Assembly: GCF_901000735.1 (NCBI RefSeq)
Contig: NC_081545.1
Span: 34,527,634-34,591,633 of the forward strand
DNA length: 64,000 nt
Source: Corylus avellana
Lineage: Eukaryota > Streptophyta > Magnoliopsida > Fagales > Betulaceae
Direction: 5' to 3'
The notes under the pieces were generated by a model. That model was not told the origin of the DNA. It saw only the letters and a program-made list of their open reading frames with translations, and made no database searches. Shown here piece by piece: positions 34,855 through 46,600 of the stretch. Positions within the stretch are counted from its first letter, which is position 1. The number at the start of each line of letters is the position of its first letter. Both the position numbers and the translations under genes were made by a program.

Positions 34855-34889
<35 letters not shown>

Positions 34890-35102
34890 CTACCGTGCGG
34901 TATATAATATACCTCCGTCAGAATGCTATATACATGCAAAACCTGTAACTTTATATGTGTTGGTATATTTTAAGATACTATATATATATATATATATTTT
35001 GAAACATTCAGATGTACATATATTTGAAATCCTTCAAATCATTATATATATATATATACTTTAAAGTACTCATGTATATATATTTATAAATCCTTCAAAT
35101 CA

Positions 35103-35140
<38 letters not shown>
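34725..35140. repeat. cluster of TA microsatellites in a diverged tandem array
   Basis: At least eight (TA)n runs in about 415 bp, separated by short related spacers such as CTTTAAGTTCTTCC, CTTTAAAGTACTC and AAATCCTTCAAATCA. The spacer similarity points to a tandem array of a TA-containing unit rather than independent microsatellites. Confidence 0.75.
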
Positions 35141-35144
<4 letters not shown>

Positions 35145-36124
35145 GCACGTGAGGAGTAAAACAAGAAGAAAACAAATCTCTCTTTCCCACTACAAGACCA
35201 CACGGCAACCAAGGCAAGAAGACACTAAATTTGACAAAACACTAATGCTCTCCATTAAGTATATATATATATATATAAGAAGAAGAAAGAAACAATATGT
35301 GAGGCAAAAACCATACCTGACGCACAACAGGAAGAGTGACGTGAGGAGAAAAAGTGAGTGGCAGGGAAATTCTTCCTTTTTTTTTTTTTTTTTCTTCCTT
35401 TCTCTCTTCCTTTCCTGGTGTGTGGCAAGAGTTTGTTCCATACCATTATATAGGCTTTAGAAAAGAGATAGAAAATAGGTTTTGAGGAGCTTAGGGTTTT
35501 TATTTTTTTTTTTTTTATTTTTTTTTTTTTTTAAGTCGGTGCCTAGGCTTTCCATATATATTATTTATATTTTACTCTTTTATTTTATTTACTTATTATT
35601 ACTATCATTATTATTATTATTATTATTAATATTATTATATATTTTTAATTTGTCCATTCTCATTGTTAACCTAAGCCAACCCTTTTTTTTTTTAAAAAAA
35701 AAAAAAAGACTACAAGTCAACTACAAATATTCTAAAGGGACTTAGGATTACAGATTGTATATCCATCCTCTCAGTTGAGGGCTCATCTTGAATGGGTCGG
35801 TGGCAAGTGGGTTTTTCCTAAGAAAACGTTCGTTTGATGCCCTCCTTCATTCCCTTCCCTGCGAATTTTTTTTTTTTTGGGGAGTAATATTAGTTTCTGG
35901 TACTGTTCTTGTGGTGAATGTAACTACTTGAGAATTGAGATGACAGTATCTCTATGTTAATTTGTGTCTTCTTGAATGCGATGTAACTACTTTTCTAGTT
36001 TGGTTTTGTCTACTTTTGCTTGAAAATTTGTAATTCTTTTGCTTGAATCTCGATAGTCTCTTTCTACTGAGATCTTGCTCAAATCTTGTAATTCTTTTGC
36101 TCATCTCCAAGGGGATACATATGA
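35141..36124. other. intergenic, low complexity
   Basis: Poly-T and (TTA)n stretches at 35374-35392, 35501-35532 and 35590-35640; no gene. A (TA)n run occurs at 35258-35277. Confidence 0.4.
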
Positions 36125-36769
36125 TTGAAGTGCTGTTTCCAAAATCCCGCGAAGAATGTGAAGCAATTGTCTTTTCTCAAATCCCACTTGTCTTTTCTCA
36201 ATTTTAGTTGTCTTGAATATTCTCTTGCCAAAACTATATTCTCCTTGTCAATTGCCAAAGAAAAGTACTTTTTGCGAAACCAGAAAAAGCCAAGATGGAG
36301 TTTCAAGAAGTTATCTTCAATCAAAAAGAGAAGGGAAATTTCTAAACTAAATTGCAGAGTGAAGGAGCTGAATAATTTCTGCTCTAGTATTGAATTCGAA
36401 AACAAACAAAATAAAGTTGAATATGATGTCATTAGTAGTTTAGTACATGGTTCTCAAGCTATTAATCAGGCGTCAGCCACTTTGACACGGAAAGCAAGAC
36501 TTAAAATCCATCCCTTGCAAGGATCTATTGGCAATATAGAAAAGATAATTAGTCACAAATGCAACGAACAAGTTCTTTCAATCTCCATTGTCCCCCCTAT
36601 ATTTATTATTGTTAATTTCCAGCAATACAAGTGATAGTTGGTGGCCGGTGCAACCAAATATTACTGGAAAAGGCTAGTTTTCACAAAGAATGGTACCCTG
36701 GAACTCAGAAGTTCTATTTAACTGTTGAATTTACAGAGGATTTTATTGAAATTCCAAAGCCAACGTAAA
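36125..36769 (+). pseudogene. unrecognised coding-like stretch
   Basis: An open stretch 36125-36634 encodes a Lys-rich sequence (REISKLNCRVKELNNF, then SQAINQASATLTRK). A second open stretch follows at about 36631-36769 in another frame (KEWYPGTQKFYL, then EFTEDFIEIPKP) and ends at TAA. Composition is more protein-like than the surroundings, but I recognise no family, and the two parts would need a frame change or intron. Probably a decayed gene fragment. Low confidence. Confidence 0.25.
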
Positions 36770-37383
36770 AGTATGATTTATACAAAACAAACTGAAATGA
36801 TTTGAATTTCTAACACGCATGCACAGGCATGATGGTATCAAAATTGGTATTATTTTCTATAAGCGACCCCACAATTGCAAGTGTTTCCCTCATAAAACCT
36901 GAACTCTTGAGGGGAGGTCAGAAGAATCAGGGAAGTAAGTGCTGCAGCCCTAGAACTCATCACTGTTAACGGATGCTAGGGCTCTAGTTGGGATCATTTT
37001 GAGTTGTATTTTCGTGCAGGACATGTTTATTTTTTTTTTAAAATGGCATTTATGCCTCCACTTGCCATAAGTAACCATGACAGTGTACCCACATATGTCA
37101 GATCCACTACATATACATAGCCGCTCCATAACTTGGGCATTCCCCACACAGGTTTGCCACTGTTGCCTGCCCTATCTGCTGTGTTCTTCAGCTGAAAGCC
37201 CTTAGTTTATCCACAAAGCAGCACAAAGACCACCGTAGAATCACCACCGTAGGCACATAATAAGCTGATAGACAGATTGTACCCCAACTGTGGATACTTG
37301 ATACTTCCTAAGATCATCTATCCAGAGAGAACACTGAACAGGGCACTCTCCCCTGGAATTCCTATCCCTACATGCATTCCACA
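36770..37383. other. 3' region of the PPR gene
   Basis: Downstream flank of the minus-strand PPR gene; no other gene seen. Confidence 0.4.
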
Positions 37384-39282
37384 TTAAGCTTCTTTTTGTC
37401 CAGTACTGTAAGCTTTCCATAATCCATGGATCACGAACTTACATGTTAGGCTATTTGGTGCAAATCCCACTTTTTGCATCCTATCCTGGAGGTCCATTAA
37501 AGTAGCCACATCAGCATTCTCTGAGAGGGCTTTGACAAGTGCATTGTAACTTCCAGTATCGAAAATTTGAAATTCCATGGCGAAGAAGCCCAATAGTGAT
37601 TCTGCTTTATAAATATCCCTTTCCTTGCAGTATCCATTTATTAATGCCCTGCATGTTGCTAGATCAGGTGGCACACCAGATTTAACCATTTCTTCCATTA
37701 AAGATTCACCATCCACACTTCTGTTTATTTTACACAAGCAGCTTATAAGAGCCCTGTATGTAACAAGATTGGGTTTTATATTTTGAATTACCATCTTGGC
37801 TTTCAAAACCAAAGCTTCTTCTGCATAATCGCATTTGCAAAGCGATTCAATAAGTTCATTGTAGACATCAATATCAGGCAGATAACCATGCTGAGAGATT
37901 CTTTCTAGAAGACTTTTAGCTGCAAATGGCCGATTTTCCTGACACAATCCGACCATTAGATAATCATAAATGTCATGAGAAATCGGAACTCCAAATCTCT
38001 CAAGCTCCGCAACCAAATTCAAAGCCGAAAGCAGCCTACCCTCTTTTCCATAACCTTCCATGATAATCCCACAAGTGAAACTATCTGGGCGAACCCCATT
38101 TCCTATCATCTCATACAACAATGACCTAGACTCTTGCATCTTTCCATCCTTGCAATAACCACAAATAAGTGTATTGTACGACTTAGTGTCTGGACTTAGC
38201 CCTCTATGAACCATCCGATGAAAAAGCTGATGAGCCTCCTTAAGCTTACCTTCTTTACAAAGACCATTCATCAAGGCAGTATATGTAAATAAATCCGGCA
38301 ACACATACCTCCTATACATAATCTTATACAAATAAAATGCATCCTCAAGCCTTCCTTTTCTACAATAGCTATTAATTAATGTATTATACGTCACCACATC
38401 GGGATCAAACCCCTCTTCCTCCATCTTCTCCAAGAAGGCATTCACCTTATCCACATCTTCATCCTTGCACAACAGATGAGTCAACATATTAAACGTATAA
38501 GCATTCGGGTGTATCCCAAGTCTCCCCATCTCTTCATATACTTCCCAACATTGATCAACGCGACTCAGCTTCACCAACCCATTCAAAAGCCAATTACAAG
38601 CAATCACACTGGGGACAAAACCAACCTCCACAGTCCTCCTAAAAGCCCTAAAACCTTCTCGAATCATGTTGGCTTTCACATAAGCCTTAATAAGCATATC
38701 AAAGACAACTGGATCCCAATTACAATCTTCACTACACAAAACCAAACTTTCAAAAACATCATCATTTGGTGATACATCCTTAACCATTTCTATCAATTCA
38801 GACAACAATTTCATGGCTTGCGAAAATTTTCGAGACCAAGTCAATATATGAATAATAAAACAGTAATTCTGGGTAGTGGGTCTGAGGCACAAACCATTTT
38901 TAACCCAATCGAAGAAAGTGAGAGCTGAGGAGTAATCAGATTGGCACCTCAACAAAACTCTTGAAATTTCATGGGCACCCAGATGAGGAAGAATCCCTTT
39001 AATGTCATTTTGAAGAAGAGCTAGATGGGTACTTTCTTGTTTGAGGTTTGAGCAAATGAGATTGACTAAGTTGTTGGGGTTCTTGTTTCGGGGGAGAAGA
39101 TTGTAAAGTGGGTTTGAGATTGATTTGGTATCTGACTCTGGTATGGTTTGTAGAAATGAAGAAGAGGAAGAGGAAGTTGATCGAAAAATGAAATTATTGT
39201 TGGGGAATGATTTCAGCGGCGGCTTTGTATGAGACGCAGCGTTGGTTGATACAATGAGGATTCCGGTTTTAGTTCGACGCAT
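37384..39282 (-). CDS. P-class pentatricopeptide repeat protein (At5g40400-like)
   Basis: Intronless, 632 aa. The N-terminus (MRRTKTGILIVST, Ser/Arg-rich, few acids) looks like an organelle presequence, probably mitochondrial. From about residue 190 to the end I count twelve tandem 35-residue P-type PPR motifs (for example VVTYNTLINSYCRKGRLEDA and LFTYTALMNGLCKEGKLKEA), then a partial thirteenth. No E, DYW or SMR domain follows, so it should bind organellar RNA for stabilisation, processing or splicing rather than edit it. The target cannot be read from sequence. Raffinose synthase and this PPR type are neighbours in Arabidopsis (from memory), which supports orthology to At5g40400. A (GA)n tract sits in the likely 5' UTR. 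Confidence 0.88.
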   Translation of the reverse strand: MRRTKTGILIVSTNAASHTKPPLKSFPNNNFIFRSTSSSSSSFLQTIPESDTKSISNPLYNLLPRNKNPNNLVNLICSNLKQESTHLALLQNDIKGILPHLGAHEISRVLLRCQSDYSSALTFFDWVKNGLCLRPTTQNYCFIIHILTWSRKFSQAMKLLSELIEMVKDVSPNDDVFESLVLCSEDCNWDPVVFDMLIKAYVKANMIREGFRAFRRTVEVGFVPSVIACNWLLNGLVKLSRVDQCWEVYEEMGRLGIHPNAYTFNMLTHLLCKDEDVDKVNAFLEKMEEEGFDPDVVTYNTLINSYCRKGRLEDAFYLYKIMYRRYVLPDLFTYTALMNGLCKEGKLKEAHQLFHRMVHRGLSPDTKSYNTLICGYCKDGKMQESRSLLYEMIGNGVRPDSFTCGIIMEGYGKEGRLLSALNLVAELERFGVPISHDIYDYLMVGLCQENRPFAAKSLLERISQHGYLPDIDVYNELIESLCKCDYAEEALVLKAKMVIQNIKPNLVTYRALISCLCKINRSVDGESLMEEMVKSGVPPDLATCRALINGYCKERDIYKAESLLGFFAMEFQIFDTGSYNALVKALSENADVATLMDLQDRMQKVGFAPNSLTCKFVIHGLWKAYSTGQKEA

Positions 39283-39305
39283 CAGTAGCTATGAAGGTTG
39301 AAAAC

Positions 39306-39308
<3 letters not shown>

Positions 39309-39346
<38 letters not shown>
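39309..39346. repeat. (GA)n microsatellite in PPR leader
   Basis: About 18 GA units, 27 bp upstream of the PPR ATG (CT-rich on the coding strand). GA/CT tracts in plant leaders are common regulatory or polymorphic sites. Confidence 0.85.
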
Positions 39347-39349
<3 letters not shown>

Positions 39350-40639
39350 GGAGATATAGAGGCGTACCAGACCTTAGACTTTGGACGAAGGGGCGCGCTT
39401 GGGAAAATGCTCAAAAACAGTTCTTTTTTGTTGCGGTTGAAAGAATTTCTTCTTCTAGGTATTTAACAGAAAGAGTTTCGTTTCATTTGTTTTTTTTTTT
39501 TTTCCCCCTCTGTTTTTTAATTACGCCGTAACAGGATTCTCCTCCTCCTCCGCCACTTCCCATCACCGTCGAGTTTCTATTCCACCACCTTTATTACCAT
39601 TGTCCTAATAACATTGATGTGGTTTATTTTCTGAGCGGTCATCTCCCCAGAATAATAATACAGAGGGTTAAAAGAAAGAAATTTGATAATCAGTAGAACT
39701 GTTCAAATTAAAATTTGTGGTTCCATTCCAAATGATTTTCCGCAAGACCATGGAGAGATTGGTGAAAGAGAAATAAAACTCGAAGCAAATGCTTATAAAT
39801 TAATTTATGAACAAAGTTTTTCTTCAAAGTGAGTTGAAAGAAATTCCCCAAACGCATTTTATTAAGCTGACTTAGAGCATATGATTCTCACATGCATTTT
39901 TAATAAGATTAGTAGAACATGTATTTTTCATTTACTCCTAAGACAAATGTCGATTTAATAGATTAGGCATCCAATGTAGTTTGAAAGAAAACTGTTTATA
40001 TTTTTGTCAAAATTGAAACTCTAGTGTTGGACGGATTTGGCTTAGGTGCTCTAAAACAATTAGAGCACGTAGCCACGTGCTATACTTTTTCAAAAGTTCA
40101 GATTTAATTCCAAGTTTTTTTATGAGAGAAATCTGAACTATTGAAAAAACTTGTGCTATAAATTTTTTTTCAATACCCAAGCCAAATCATGTACATAGAA
40201 CTTATGTTCTATGAAGTACTATATTAAAAGAAGACAGGGCTATTCTTCCATTAAATATAGAGTAATTCTATAAGTCACTCTTGTGTCCTTCTTGTGATAC
40301 TCTAAGAATGAGATGACTTTTAAAATAACTAGTTGATCAAGATTCAATAATGATTTTTTTTTTATAATGATTAATTACAAGTTCAAGCCCAATGATGATT
40401 TTAAAAGCAACATCATTAGTGGAGTGACACAAGAGAGACACAAAAGAAACTTCTAGCATTACTCCAAAATATATACAAGATTTCTTTTTCTATCATTCTT
40501 TGAAGTTCACAAAATGGAAGTTATTTCTAAAAATTTAGCAGGCCACAAATTGACCATGTCAAAGAGAAAAACCAAAAATGCCTCTAAGATTCTGGTTTTG
40601 AGCTCATCCGAAAGCCACATTTTCAGAGATAAGTGCTCA
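39347..40639. other. intergenic between PPR and RST1
   Basis: AT-rich; promoter side of the PPR gene and 3' side of RST1. No gene recognised. Confidence 0.5.
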
Positions 40640-43600
40640 TTAAGTGATGACCATGTCCGCAAGCTTCAGCTGTTTCTCAAGAGGCAAGTGGTCTTTTAAA
40701 GATAGACAAGCACAATGCAAGACACGAAATAGAAACACAGCCATACCATTATCACTTTCATCAATAGCCTGTATGCCGGGCGTGTCATCACTGCGTACTT
40801 TATGCGTAGCCCAATCGTAAATGCGTCCCAGCGATGCCCAGAGATTAGAAACAATGGATTCTGCAACACCATCCCAACTGGGGTCTGACAAAAGGGAAGT
40901 GAGGGTAACTGGTAGATCACTCAACACAGTAAGTCGGTCCACGATCAGAAGAGGCATATATTTGCAGCAGCTACCACATAGCAGACCAAGAAACTGCAGC
41001 GCCTGGAGGAGAAAGAATTTTAGTGAAAAGCATGGGAAAAGTGACAGTCAAAAGTTCTCCCCTTCTAATATTTCATTTAGTCCCCAGTCATGGCAAGCCA
41101 CTGCACTGTCCAGATCTGGCAGTCGAAGCAAGGGGAATGCTAAAATACACTTGCTCTTCACCTAAATGCCTTTAAGACACTTGGTTTAGAGAAGGAAAAA
41201 AAAAAAGAAAGAAAAAGGAAGCGCCGTAGGACAAGTAACAGGCACCAAGATGTAAATGTTAGCAGCATTTGAACTCAAACATCGCACCACTCTCAATGTC
41301 AAACAAAATGGTTTCTCATATCGCAGGCTTTGCCAACAATACTGTAGGGAATCCTTGATATATCATCAACGTTGATTAACTGTTTGCCATTGTACCTCAT
41401 TTATTCTGGTTTAGGTCACCAATAACATGGATTTTTGTGTTCCACTCCTGGACCGTGTCTGTTTTATAATAATGGTTCCATGTATAACTTTTATTGTAAT
41501 CATTCTACATTAGAGGGATTTGATGCCTAGTGCCTACCGTAGAAGGATAACTTGATATACAGCTAATTTCCGCTGCGTTGACAACCCACTGTCTTTTGAC
41601 ACTTCCCTCTGCATGTTGTAGAGCTGCTACAACTTCAACGAGCACATCCCAGACACCTGAAAATAAAGAGTAGATATATCAGCAGCTTTAGATGCTTTCA
41701 AGTATGTACATACTATAAAGCAATTCCCATTCTATTCGGCATTGGAGAAACATGCAACCATTCACAAATTTTTAGTTTTTATTGTTTTATTAATATCTGC
41801 CCAGTTATTATATTGGTTACCATTATGTATAGAAACTAACCACGTGATTCAGAGTTCAATATATAAGCTTTTAGTCTTCCCAGCTCAGTCAATGGGAGGG
41901 AACCGATCCTAACTAGCTTGGCTTTGGCTTGAATCTTTTTCACTACTTCAATAAACTGACCATCTCCTTGTACTAGGGCCTCTCGTGAGACCTGTGAGGT
42001 GCAAATGGCAGTTAAAGTAATCGAGCATATAACATAGCATAAAGGCTTAAAAGCTGCGCATATATTTATGAATTCAATTTAAATAAATCAGAATTCACTT
42101 GTTAATGGAGTGAATCATGAGGGAAAAAGTTCCACTTAATCTGTACCAAGAAAACGATGGAAGCATGACATTCCTTTAAAGGGTGTAACCAGTAAAGAAT
42201 GCTGCCAGTAATCTAATCTCAATGTCAGAATATCTATGAAACAGCAAGATGAAACAAGAAATTTCTCAAGGGGATAAGGTATACCTGCAGAAAATCCAGT
42301 AGCCAACCCCGCTGAGCCTTCCCTAAGCATCTAACAGCCTCAGACCACTCCTCCACAGAACTCAGCTGATCCACTTCTATGACGGTGGCAGATCCCAATA
42401 CTGGCAACAAGGAAAACAGCACCTCCATGCACCTTTCAATGTGGGATGTGTAGTCTACAGAGTCAAGAGTAGCTTCATCTAGGCACTGACAGAGACCCTT
42501 CCAACATGAAATCCGTAACATTGAAGTAACCGAGGACAAGTAGAGAACTACATCATTGAAAAGTTTCTCAAGCCTGGAACCCGAGAATACTTTTATCAGG
42601 TCTGCCAGATGAACAAGCAGATATGATTGCAGATTCAGCTCAAGTGCCCTAAACCGGGACAGGTCAGAGAGCTCATCGAGGAAAGTTAAGAGTGGATCAA
42701 ATTGGTTTGCATGAGCTAATGAAAACTGCAAACATTCCTCCCTGAGGATTCCTTTTTCGAGAGCTGAATCTGATGGGAACAACTCATCAACTTGAGCCTC
42801 ATATCTCATGCAGCGTCTTATGATTGCACCCCAATCCAAGACCGGCAGCCTAGGAGCACGTGAAAGGCACCTTAACACAGTAACTATAGTGCCAACATGT
42901 GCAACAGTACCTGTCTGAATTTAAGAAAGTTGAGAAATTAGTTAGACTGGCCAGCAGAATCTTTTTACAGGACATAATTTTCTGTATAAGAGAGAAAGAG
43001 AACCAAGGATTGGCTCCTATCACATACTAACATGCAGACACAATGTTATGAAGGTAATCAAAAGTTAAATCTTGGATTACATGTATAATTCTTGCAGATG
43101 ACTATAAAAACATGCATAACTGCGAACAAGTTATCAAGTGATGGCTCAACCTCCACACAAGTCTCATTTCTTTCATATAAGCAGACATACAAAGCAACAG
43201 AAAAGAACTCGGTGTCCAGTGTGAATTAAAAAACAAAAAAAAAAAAACTAGAAGACTTCGCATCAACATACAATCACTCATGACATCATGTCCACCACTG
43301 GAGCATCAAAGAGACCATGTCAACCATATCACGATGAATGAGAATAAATATAATAACAATATCAACAGTGAGAAGAAATGGCATTGATAAGCATATTGTA
43401 TAACATGCATATATCTTAGTTTTTCAACAAACTGCCTGAGAAAACAAAGGAGCTTTGGAATAGCATCAATTCACAGTGAACTGCAGGGCTTATAGCAACA
43501 CTGCAACAGACCTACCTCAGAAACACTCAGATGCATTAACCACAAACAGAGCCTCATAACTACACTGTCCTCAGAAAAACTTTGAGAGACAGATCTTGAA

Positions 43601-46600
43601 CCTTCTGCATTAGTCTTGATACTATTGTCAATGTTCAGAGGTTTGTTGGACCACAAATGATGTCGAAGAAATGAAACCGCCCATGCTGCATACTGTTGCA
43701 GCTGATGGTCATCAGAATTCTGGGCAACAAGAAATATCTCTTGCATCAATGATGTAATATTCGGCTCACAAACAGGGCTTGAAAGTAGAGGACCCCTGAG
43801 ATAACGAGATTCCTGTTCAGGAAACACAAGAATATTTATCGGTAAGAAAATGAATAGCAGAGAAAAAAATTTCTGGTAGGAACAGCAAAAGACAACCTTT
43901 CGCTCATAACCAGTCTGCATTGTTAGAGGATGCACATGAACCAAAATCCCAGCACCTGCTCCTATAGCATTAACAACTCCAAGCAATCCACCCAAATGGA
44001 TGAGAGGCGGGTAAGGATTGGAATAACATTTTTTAAACAATTCTAGTAAATCTTTGACACATTCAACTTCAATAGAATGCACCCCTTCATTCAAAATACA
44101 GGCAAGGAGGCTTCCAGCACCAACGCATGATGCCATCAACAAACTCTGATGAAAACTGCCTGATTTTTTAACAGAAACTAACTCAGAAATGAGCTCCCTA
44201 TAGCCATTCACTAGATGATCTAGTTCATCATCATTGATCAGTTCTACTCTCTGGCAGAAAGCAACTACAATAGGAAGTGCAAGACAGGATCCTACTGCCA
44301 ATACAATCTCAGGACCTTCACTGCAAGAACCATAATTATGAACTAGAGTGTTCACATGTGGAATCCATGATATGATTAAGCCTTTTATCTTGATCACAGC
44401 ATCATGTGCACCAGCTCTGTATACCGCACCAACAGAGCTTGCCAAACCAAGAACAAGTCCAGCAACACCCCAGATATCTTCCTCCAGGTCATCACAGTTC
44501 TCACGTGGCAGGTCAGCAGTTCTAATAGAATCAAGATCATATTTGTCTGATGTGAAATATGCACAGATACTGTCCAAGATATCCGATGAAGATTGAGTGA
44601 GGTTAGAAATCATTAGAGATAGGGCTCTTAGTATTGTTCCTAGTAAGTCCTCTTCCTTCATCTTTATGGTTTCTTTGTCCAAGTCAGAGTTATCAGCAGC
44701 TTCAACCCTTGTAAGAAGATCTTGGCATGCAAAACCCAAGCCAACGCCACATGCTCCTTTGACAAGGGTGCTTCTGCCACTACCTAAAACCTGAAAGCAG
44801 ATCGCTATCAGTAAAGTACACCACCAGATAATTCAGTAAACCATTTTAAATGTGCATTGAGCAAACACAAAACTCTTGGTGCTTCTAAAACATCCGTGCT
44901 TCTTCAATTTTTCTTCTTCAACTACTATTTGAGTAAGCACAACACTATAAATTAGACGCCTAAGCTGGACAAGAACATAGCACAGAAGCAACAACTAAAT
45001 GCTTAGTTTCTATGCGTTCTGAAGAACAAAATACAATAGGGGAGAAAAGAAAAAAGTAAAAGTAGCAAGCATTAAAGTTTGGCTTTAGGTCAAACTTCAC
45101 TCACTTAGGAGCTGAAATTGATCAGTTGTGTAATTAAATAACGGTAAATTACACCAATCTCCACTGAGGATCGGTGAAATGTCAGGCACTTCCTATTTTC
45201 AGAAACGGCATTTTAAAACCTGAAGTTAGCAATTCAAATAACAGAATACAACCTTACACTCACATGCCATCATTAACTGTGATTAAATACTTACTATATT
45301 TGTATCCAAAGTAAAATCAGGTGGGGATCGTTTGAAGGTTAGATGACAAGGAAAATCAGGAAAAAATGTCAGCTCAAAGGATGGAGTATTGATTCTAAAA
45401 AATGAGCAAAACACCAAACATTTCCCCAAACCTTGATGGAGATTGGTTTAATTTACTCTAAAAAATATTTCCATAAAACTTCCTATCAATGTGGGAACAT
45501 CTTAGATTCTTTAATAATTGAGAAGAAAAATACATGTGAAATATTTTCTAAGGTCATAACCACTTGTTCATATTACACAGTAGTTTACTCTATACAAGGC
45601 AGCAAGGTAAATTGTTGCTTTCCTTAGACTTGACCGACCAAACAAAAAAAATTTAGAGCTAATTATTTAGTTTTGCATAAAATTATACTATGCATGATTA
45701 AATTAAAAGAAAAAAAAAATCAGTACAAATGCAGAACGGTGCACACCTCAACAAGTCCACTGATGATCTGAAATTTCTGCTTATGATCAGTTACATGTAG
45801 GCAACTTGAGTTTAATCCAAGAGAAATTGCAGCTGACCATTGGCGGTGTTCATGTTCATGATGGAACAACCAATTCAACAGGAACTCTGAAGCAGTTGAT
45901 TTAACACTATGGGCAGATGGAGGCAACACCTGATAAAAGCAATCAAAGCCAAAGCACTAGACTGAATAAAGAATGCAAATTATGAAATCAAATTCCTACT
46001 GGTAAAAAGTGACATTATTGATTACGAAATTTATTACAAAAAATGTTGATTGCACAAAGACACTTGCGAGGATCACATGGGGGTCGAAGGGTTCTTGCTA
46101 AACCTGCCAATTGATCCAAAATTTTAAATTTTAATGAGGAAGGTGTAATAAGATACTTTGAGAAAATGGGACTGCCACCTGGCACATATATACAGCAAAA
46201 CTGTCTATAATTGAAAAAATGAGGCAGGGTTTATTCCCACAATCAACATATTGCATCTTGCCATATCATAGAAATAATATAGAATTATTTGATGATGATT
46301 CTGTTGATCTCATGTAATTCCTTTGACAGTTGACCATAAATATGCACAACAGTCAAATTATGAAATCTAGAGGAAAATACAGTCATATAACATTCTTACC
46401 AAACAAAGTGCACCAATGGCTAGTGCAATATTTTCAGAAGATCTAGGGATAGCTTCTTCTGCCATATGTATCATACTCTGCATGATAAAAATTAAAATAA
46501 ACAAATAAAATAATAATAATAATTGCATCACGGTTGACACTGAATTTGTTTAAAATTGATGCAGAAAGATACTAGTCATGAAGTAGTAAAATGAAAGCCA

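Noticed and set aside
38476..38772. Gene on the plus strand inside the PPR gene
   Set aside because: It is the antisense shadow of the PPR repeats.
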